Source of the DNA: GCA-2862545 sp047609825
GTDB lineage: Bacteria > Myxococcota_A > UBA796 > GCA-2862545
Length of the DNA stretch: 36,145 bases
Direction: 5' to 3'
NCBI GenBank assembly: GCA_047609825.1
Contig: JBLFXJ010000036.1
Coordinates: forward strand, 1-36,145
In this document: positions 31,512 through 36,145 of the stretch, piece after piece
How positions within the stretch are numbered: position 1 is the first letter of the stretch
Layout: each line of letters opens with the position of its first letter
The notes under the pieces: model-generated
What the model saw: only the letters and a program-made list of their open reading frames with translations
Told to the model about the DNA's origin: nothing
Database searches by the model: none
Translations under genes and position numbers: made by a program

Positions 31512-32480
31512 TCATGTCTTGAGTTTCGGATCCAGCGCGTCCCGTAGAGCGTCGCCTACGTAGTTCACCGAGAGCGTCAGCAGGAACAGCGTGATGCCCG
31601 ATGCCGCCAGGGGCCACCAGATGCCTTGCATCAGCTCGCTCTTCGCAGCCGCGATCATCTGGCCCCAGCTCGGCTCGCGGTCCACCCCGACCCCGAGGAA
31701 TGTGAGGATGACCTCAGACTTGATGGCGCGCACGAACGTAAGGGAGAAGCTGATGATCACGAGGTGAAACACATTGGGGAGCACGTGCCGCAGCACGATC
31801 CGGGTTCGGGACAGGCCGAGCGCGCGGGCCGCATCGATGTACTCCAGCCGCTTCACCTTCATCGTCTCGGCGCGGATGAGACGGCACAGCGTGATCCAGC
31901 TCGTGAGCCCCACGACGGCGATGATGTTGAACAGCCCGATGGAGAGGAAGTCGCTGAACGGCAGGCCACGCCACGCCTCGGCAATCGGACCCTGTCGAAC
32001 GATGAACGCCAGCGCGAGCATCAGGAGCAGGTACGGGATGGACGCCAGCGTCGAGTAGATGTACACGACCACCTCATCGACCCACCCTCCCGACCAGCCT
32101 GCGATCAGGCCGAGGGAGGTGCCGAGGGTCACTGCGAGCATGCTGCCGAACGCGCCGACCACGAACGCGACCTTGGTGCCATGGAACACGCGCAGCAGCA
32201 CCGACTTGCCGGCGCCGGTGGTGCCGAGCCAGGCGAGCGGATGCACCGTGGAGGGGGGCGTGGCGCGCTCGGGCAGATCGATCCCACGCTCCGCGAGGGT
32301 CTGCTCGTAGACGAACGGCGGCCCGTCGATGAACTCGACGGCCTGAGCGAGCACGGCGATGGCAAAGAATCCGGCGAACAACGCCAGACACGCCATCGCG
32401 ACCCTGTCGCGGCGGAATCGCCGCCAGGCCTCCTGTGCGGGGCTGCGGCCAACGGTCGGTTGCGGAGCGGGCTGGGACAG
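31512..32480 (-). CDS. OppC/DppC-type ABC transporter permease, orphan
   Basis: 322 residues if started at a CTG at 32480 (upstream context GGAGG, five-base spacing), or 294 from the ATG at 32396. The longer form is preferred because the extra residues (PTVGRSPAQEAWRRFRRDRVA) are the usual basic N-terminus of this family and the frame stays open to the preceding gene's stop at 32532. It carries six membrane helices and the EAA-type loop EYIDAARALGLSRTRIVLRHVLPN, the contact with an ATPase. Other landmarks: GKSVLLRVFHGTKVAFVVG and GVGVDREPSWGQMI. The family imports peptides, nickel or similar with a second permease, two ATPases and a binding protein, none of which is encoded in the window. It is on the same strand as, and 51 bases from, the repeat-protein gene. 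Confidence 0.88.
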   Translation of the reverse strand: MSQPAPQPTVGRSPAQEAWRRFRRDRVAMACLALFAGFFAIAVLAQAVEFIDGPPFVYEQTLAERGIDLPERATPPSTVHPLAWLGTTGAGKSVLLRVFHGTKVAFVVGAFGSMLAVTLGTSLGLIAGWSGGWVDEVVVYIYSTLASIPYLLLMLALAFIVRQGPIAEAWRGLPFSDFLSIGLFNIIAVVGLTSWITLCRLIRAETMKVKRLEYIDAARALGLSRTRIVLRHVLPNVFHLVIISFSLTFVRAIKSEVILTFLGVGVDREPSWGQMIAAAKSELMQGIWWPLAASGITLFLLTLSVNYVGDALRDALDPKLKT

Positions 32481-32531
32481 GACGACCTCCGCAGAGAACA
32501 GTACCTGCTCAGCCCAGTGCTCGTGACATCG

Positions 32532-34640
32532 CTAGTCCACCACGAACGGGTCGAGCAGGAGGGATGAGCCATCCGCCAGCTCGACGCCCACCTGCAGGGC
32601 TGGCCAGTCGTAGCCGTCGGGCGCCGTCCAGCGGATGTACACGTGGCCGTTCGCAGCGGCCGTCTGGCTCTTCGCCATGGTCACCGGCCCCGTGATGCCC
32701 ATGCACCCATACGGCCCGCAGGGGCCCTCCCCGAGGTCGATGCCGCGCATCAGCACCGCACGCCCACCCACGCCCACGTCGTACACGACGACGCCGATCC
32801 TGCCGCCCACGGTGGGGCCATACACGTCGTAGCTGAGCGCCGGATCACCCGGGTTGGCGGTGAACGGGTGCTCGTCGGTGTAGGCCCAGCAGTCGTCGCC
32901 GGCAGCGTCGCTGCGACCGCGCCAGGCGAGGCAGAACTCGCCGTCCGAGTACTCGGGCGGCAGTTGGAAGGTAGACCGCCACTCGTCGTTGCTGAAGATG
33001 TCGGTGTTGAAGCTGGAGTCGAGCCAGGTGTCCCACGAGGAGGGGTCGCCGCAGGGCCCCACGCCGAGTGCGGCGACCGTCTGGGCGCCCTCGACGGAGG
33101 TGAAGTCGTGGAAGAACTGGCCATAGGCGTCGTAGTCCACGCCGGCGTCGAGCTCGGCCGGGAACGCGTCATCCGGGTCGTCGGCCGGGCTCAGGAACTG
33201 GAAGGTCCAGAACTCCAGCGCGCCATCGTCGCCGATCGGGCACACGTCGCAGCCGTCCGGCGTGCCGTCGCCGTCGGCGTCATCACCGTCGGGGAAGCCC
33301 GGGCAGGTGTCGAGGTCGTTGCACACGCCGTCGCCATCGCTGTCATCGCACACGCCGGGCACGCTGAACGCATGCTCGCTTGAGGTGGTCCAGCAATCGC
33401 CGCCGTCGGTGGCCTGCAGGCGCCAGCCGACGCACAGCTCGAGGCCTTCCCATTCAGGCGGCACCGTCTGCAGGGCCAGGTGTTCGTCATTGTTGGGCTC
33501 GAAAGCACCCTCGCCGATGTAGTAGTCACCGGGCATCCAGTCGGCGATCGCGCCACACGGCCCCACCCCGACCTCGGCGGTGGACTGGGCTCCGGGCGAG
33601 GCGGTGTCGGGGGTGTAGGCCTGGGCGTAGGTGCCGAGCACGTCGCCCACAGCCAACTCGGCCGGCCACTCGGCGCCATCTCCTGCACGGTACACATACA
33701 CCTGCTCACCGAACTCGAGGCCGCCGAGCTCACCCAGCGGGCACGCGTCGTCGGGGTCGCACACGCCGTCGCCGTCGGCATCGCCGAGGTCGTCTACGAT
33801 GATGCAGCCCGCGTCGGGGTCGCACTCGGCGATCTCGCATGGGGCCGCGTCGCAGGCGCCATCGTCAGGCACGTTGGTGCAGTCGGCCTCGGGATCGCAG
33901 GCGTCAGCGGTGCAGTCGACACCGTCGTCGCAGGCGCTCGCGTCGCCCTCGTGGCGCACCTCGTCGAGCGCTTCGTCGCACAGGTCGATGGTGCATCCCA
34001 CGCCGTCGTCGATGGGCGGGGGAAGGCCCGGGAGGCAGTCACCGGAGTCCAGGTCGCAGGCCTCGGCACCGTTGCAGAACAGCCCGTCATCACACTCCGG
34101 GTCGGAGAGGCACCCGGGGGGCAAGGCGGCATCGCACACCGCGTCGCCGTTCACGTCGGCGCACTCCACGGACAGCACGATGGGGTCGTCGAAGTAGAAC
34201 CCCCACTGGGCGGAGCCGGAGTCACCGGGCGGCTCGGCCTCGTTCCACGCGGCGACCTCGATGCAGAGCTGGCCCGACCGGAGCGGCCCGATGAGGTCTG
34301 CCGTGCTGATCTCGAGGGTGAACTCGTCATTCTCCGGCGCGAACGCGGCCTGGCCCAGGAACGGCGCCGGCAGGGCGACCGGAAAGGTGAAGGGGTCGTC
34401 CACCTCGCAGTCCCACGCGATGAGCCAGGCGGTGGACTGGGCGCCGTCGAACCCGGTCCACGGGTCGGGGTGCCAGGTCTGTGCGTACACGGCGAGCACG
34501 GTGTCGTCGGCGATCACAGCCGGGAAATCACCTCCGCCACCCGCAACATCGGTCCAGAACACGGTGTCGGCGTATTCGGTGCCGGCGACGGCGGGGGCGC
34601 TGAACAGCGCAGTGAGAGCCAGTCCGAGGATCGTCCGCAT
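32532..34640 (-). CDS. Secreted Cys-rich protein with three homologous modules and Asp/Gly repeats
   Basis: 702 residues from the ATG at 34640, which has GGAG five bases upstream; a GTG six bases earlier is possible. Signal MRTILGLALTALFSAPAVA. Three modules of roughly 110-130 residues share the order: aromatic strand, PAEL/PAVI, V..Y.Q, GAQ(S/T), GPCG, N.DE, C..W. They are seen near residues 20-145, 315-420 and 480-600 (GFDGAQSTAW, ASPGAQSTAE, SVEGAQTVAA). Between them are Cys/Asp-rich stretches of the thrombospondin type 3 kind (DADGDGVCDPDD, DSDGDGVCND, GDDADGDGTPDGCD), which usually bind calcium, and Cys clusters of the myxobacterial surface type. A final beta domain (about 605-702) ends the protein. 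Likely surface-exposed or secreted; adhesion or matrix role is a guess. I do not recognise the repeat as a named domain. Confidence 0.82.
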   Translation of the reverse strand: MRTILGLALTALFSAPAVAGTEYADTVFWTDVAGGGGDFPAVIADDTVLAVYAQTWHPDPWTGFDGAQSTAWLIAWDCEVDDPFTFPVALPAPFLGQAAFAPENDEFTLEISTADLIGPLRSGQLCIEVAAWNEAEPPGDSGSAQWGFYFDDPIVLSVECADVNGDAVCDAALPPGCLSDPECDDGLFCNGAEACDLDSGDCLPGLPPPIDDGVGCTIDLCDEALDEVRHEGDASACDDGVDCTADACDPEADCTNVPDDGACDAAPCEIAECDPDAGCIIVDDLGDADGDGVCDPDDACPLGELGGLEFGEQVYVYRAGDGAEWPAELAVGDVLGTYAQAYTPDTASPGAQSTAEVGVGPCGAIADWMPGDYYIGEGAFEPNNDEHLALQTVPPEWEGLELCVGWRLQATDGGDCWTTSSEHAFSVPGVCDDSDGDGVCNDLDTCPGFPDGDDADGDGTPDGCDVCPIGDDGALEFWTFQFLSPADDPDDAFPAELDAGVDYDAYGQFFHDFTSVEGAQTVAALGVGPCGDPSSWDTWLDSSFNTDIFSNDEWRSTFQLPPEYSDGEFCLAWRGRSDAAGDDCWAYTDEHPFTANPGDPALSYDVYGPTVGGRIGVVVYDVGVGGRAVLMRGIDLGEGPCGPYGCMGITGPVTMAKSQTAAANGHVYIRWTAPDGYDWPALQVGVELADGSSLLLDPFVVD

Positions 34641-34722
34641 GAGCACTCCATGTCAGAGGCTCACACCCTATCGTGACTCTGATACGAGCGACTACTACGT
34701 GACAGGGTGCTGACGTTGTGCG

Positions 34723-35616
34723 TCACTCAAGCAGGAAGTCGCCGACGACCCGGGTGAGATCCGGAGCGAGGGCGTCGGGGATCAGGTGGCCCATGCCCGG
34801 GATGCGCTCGAGCCGCGCGTCGGAGAGGGTGCGCAGGAGCAGCTCCGAGTTCGCGATGGGCGAGATGGTGTCGGCCGTGCCGTGCACGAGCAGCACCGGC
34901 TGCCGCACATGCACCGAGGTACGGGTGACATCGCCGAACGCCAGGCCCGTGGCGAGTTGCCGCCAGCGGGCCCCGGGCTCCGGCGTGGGCCGTTCCCGCA
35001 GGCCTGCGATCAGCGCCTCGAGCTCTGGAGGGCTGAGCCGGTAGTGCGGCCCCGCCTGGCGCTGGAGGACCCGTCGGGCGATCGCCCCCGCGGCGGCGGG
35101 ATCCGGCGGATCGGGTGGGCGGAGGATGTGGAGAAGGTCGCGCGCGCCCGGCTGGCCCACGCCTCGGCGGTAGGTGGGGGCGCCGAACAACACCAGCTTG
35201 CGCACGAGCGCAGGGCGCGCCACGGCGAGGGCCTGCACCACCACGCTGCCCATGGACCAGCCTGCGACGAATGCTGGCCCCCAGCGGTTGGCCGTGACCA
35301 GCCCAGCCACATCGCGCGCCATGTCCTCGATCGTGTACGCCTCGCGCACGGGGCGCCCCACCGCATACCGGATCAGGCTGCGCCACGCTGGCCACGTCTC
35401 CAGGCGGTCGAGGTGGGTGGACAGGCCCGTGTCGCGGGGGTCCATGCGCACCACGTGCAGCCCGCGGGCAGCGAGGCCGGCGCACAGCGGTTCGCCCCAG
35501 AACAGCATCTGGGCAGCCGTGCCCGGCACCAGCAGGAGGGTGGGATCGGCAGGGTCGCCGAACGACTCCCAGGCCAGGGTGATCGCTCCGACGGGGGTGT
35601 GGTGGGTCGGTGGCAT
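34723..35616 (-). CDS. Alpha/beta hydrolase
   Basis: 297 residues, ATG at 35616 (MPPTHHTPVGAITLAWESFG). A canonical alpha/beta hydrolase fold: LLVPGTAAQMLFW oxyanion region, RMDPRDTGLS, the nucleophile elbow GWSMGS, the acid loop PVLLVHGTADTISP, and the base in GMGHL. The triad is thus Ser, Asp and His in the right order. No signal peptide, so it should be cytoplasmic. The sequence most resembles pimeloyl-carrier-protein-esterase-type and lactonase-type hydrolases, but the substrate cannot be told. The cap region (about 150-220) is Pro/Arg-rich. It is 78 bases downstream of the truncated gene at the window edge, on the same strand. Confidence 0.93.
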   Translation of the reverse strand: MPPTHHTPVGAITLAWESFGDPADPTLLLVPGTAAQMLFWGEPLCAGLAARGLHVVRMDPRDTGLSTHLDRLETWPAWRSLIRYAVGRPVREAYTIEDMARDVAGLVTANRWGPAFVAGWSMGSVVVQALAVARPALVRKLVLFGAPTYRRGVGQPGARDLLHILRPPDPPDPAAAGAIARRVLQRQAGPHYRLSPPELEALIAGLRERPTPEPGARWRQLATGLAFGDVTRTSVHVRQPVLLVHGTADTISPIANSELLLRTLSDARLERIPGMGHLIPDALAPDLTRVVGDFLLE

Positions 35617-35694
35617 GGTCGCGCTCTCTTCATACGCGGGGTTGTCTGCTGGACTGGCTGGCCACCCCGGGTGCTCGGGTGCCAGGTGGGCGGA

Positions 35695-36145
35695 CTACTC
35701 CGCCGTGGGCTCCGGTGCGGCGCGCACGATCGGGGCTGCTGGCATGTGCGCCGGAACCGGCTCCTCGATGAAGTCGGCCATCCACGAGATACCCTCATAG
35801 CCGCGGGTGGCGGAGGGATCCCGCACCAGGCAGGTGCCGAAGGCCGGGCGCTCGATGATCGGCACGTCCTTGTCCGAGAGCCAGGCTGCGAGCTCGGTCT
35901 CGAACGCCTTCCGTCCCGACGGGCTCGCCGCTGAGAAGTGGTCGTGGTCGACCTCCATCATCGCCTCCACCTCTGCGGGGGCGAGCTTCCACAGCAGGTC
36001 TGCGCCCTCGGTGGCGTACCGCTCGGCCCCGCAGGTGTGCCGGATGATCATCGTCTTCAGGCGGGCATCCCGCTCGGGACCGGGTGGGTACACCTGATCG
36101 AACAGGCGGGCGAGGTCCTCTTCCTGCAGGCTGCCGCGCGGCACA
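35695..36145 (-). CDS. Unknown protein, 5' end at or beyond the window edge
   Basis: The frame is open from the right edge of the window, with a possible GTG at 36144, but the true start may lie outside. The visible 149 residues are soluble and mostly helical, with several charged stretches: LFDQVYPPGPERDARLKTMIIRHT, ATEGADLLWKLAPAEVEAMMEVDHDHF and GRKAFETELAAWLSDKDVPIIERP, then a strand-like GYEGISWMADFIEEPV and a Pro/Ala-rich tail. Two cysteines (HTCGAE, GTCLV) and a DHDHF cluster could bind metal, but no family is recognised. Confidence 0.6.
   Translation of the reverse strand, partial: VPRGSLQEEDLARLFDQVYPPGPERDARLKTMIIRHTCGAERYATEGADLLWKLAPAEVEAMMEVDHDHFSAASPSGRKAFETELAAWLSDKDVPIIERPAFGTCLVRDPSATRGYEGISWMADFIEEPVPAHMPAAPIVRAAPEPTAE

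Noticed and set aside
1..36145. CRISPR array, insertion sequence or prophage
   Set aside because: No spaced direct repeats of 25-40 bases, no transposase or integrase, and no phage structural gene were seen on either strand.

Overview
The window is about 36 kb of very GC-rich DNA packed with protein genes; no gap exceeds about 240 bases. I read 32 genes, the first and last cut by the window edges. Two membrane-anchored Ser/Thr kinases of the eukaryotic type, many lipoproteins, PEGA-like and HEAT/TPR/Sel1 repeat proteins, Cys-rich secreted proteins with Asp-Gly calcium-type repeats, and frequent GTG/TTG starts all point to a Gram-negative deltaproteobacterial lineage, most likely Myxococcota. 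That placement is inferred from gene content, not from any marker gene. I saw no tRNA, rRNA, insertion sequence, phage gene or CRISPR array, so this looks like ordinary chromosome rich in lineage-specific envelope genes.

Layout. 1-4192 (minus): a peptide-N-glycosidase F-like lipoprotein followed by penicillin-binding protein 1C. 4328-6932 (plus): a PEGA-domain Ser/Thr kinase and an exported protein of unknown function. 6963-10824 (minus): a large PDZ/Sel1/beta-barrel protein and a CPBP intramembrane protease. 10919-12115 (plus): an anchored charged coiled-coil protein, a [2Fe-2S] ferredoxin and a small membrane protein. 12119-13273 (minus): a fusion of a BtuF-like metal/cofactor receptor with a GFA zinc domain. 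13329-18808 (plus): an arylsulfotransferase-like protein, a cupin, a Nif3 protein, a DUF2135 (YfaP-like) lipoprotein, a DUF2301-like membrane protein and a YiaA/B protein. 18842-23469 (minus): a TerB-like protein, then a tight three-gene operon encoding a degenerate sulfatase-TPR protein, a DUF2254-like membrane protein and a HEAT protein. 23560-27540 (plus): a cyclic-nucleotide-binding-domain protein, a barrel-like protein, a TlpA-type thioredoxin lipoprotein, a three-repeat PEGA-like protein and a cytochrome c lipoprotein. 27578-28291 (minus): a ChaN-like protein. 28368-30575 (plus): a second Ser/Thr kinase with a C-terminal membrane hairpin and a possible PH-like domain. 30618-36145 (minus): an unknown lipoprotein, a lone OppC-type permease, a three-repeat Cys-rich secreted protein, an alpha/beta hydrolase and a truncated unknown gene.

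How the genes work together. Most act at or outside the cytoplasmic membrane: peptidoglycan synthesis, envelope redox (TlpA, cytochrome c), signalling kinases and surface lipoproteins. The clearest functional units are the pair PNGase-like/pbpC, the cupin-Nif3 pair joined by an ATGA overlap, and the sulfatase-like/DUF2254-like/HEAT operon. I do not see one complete, obviously new system. The best candidates for something undescribed are the sulfatase-like/DUF2254-like/HEAT operon, the receptor-GFA fusion, the PNGase F-like protein split by a Cys-rich insert, and the PDZ-Sel1-barrel protein.
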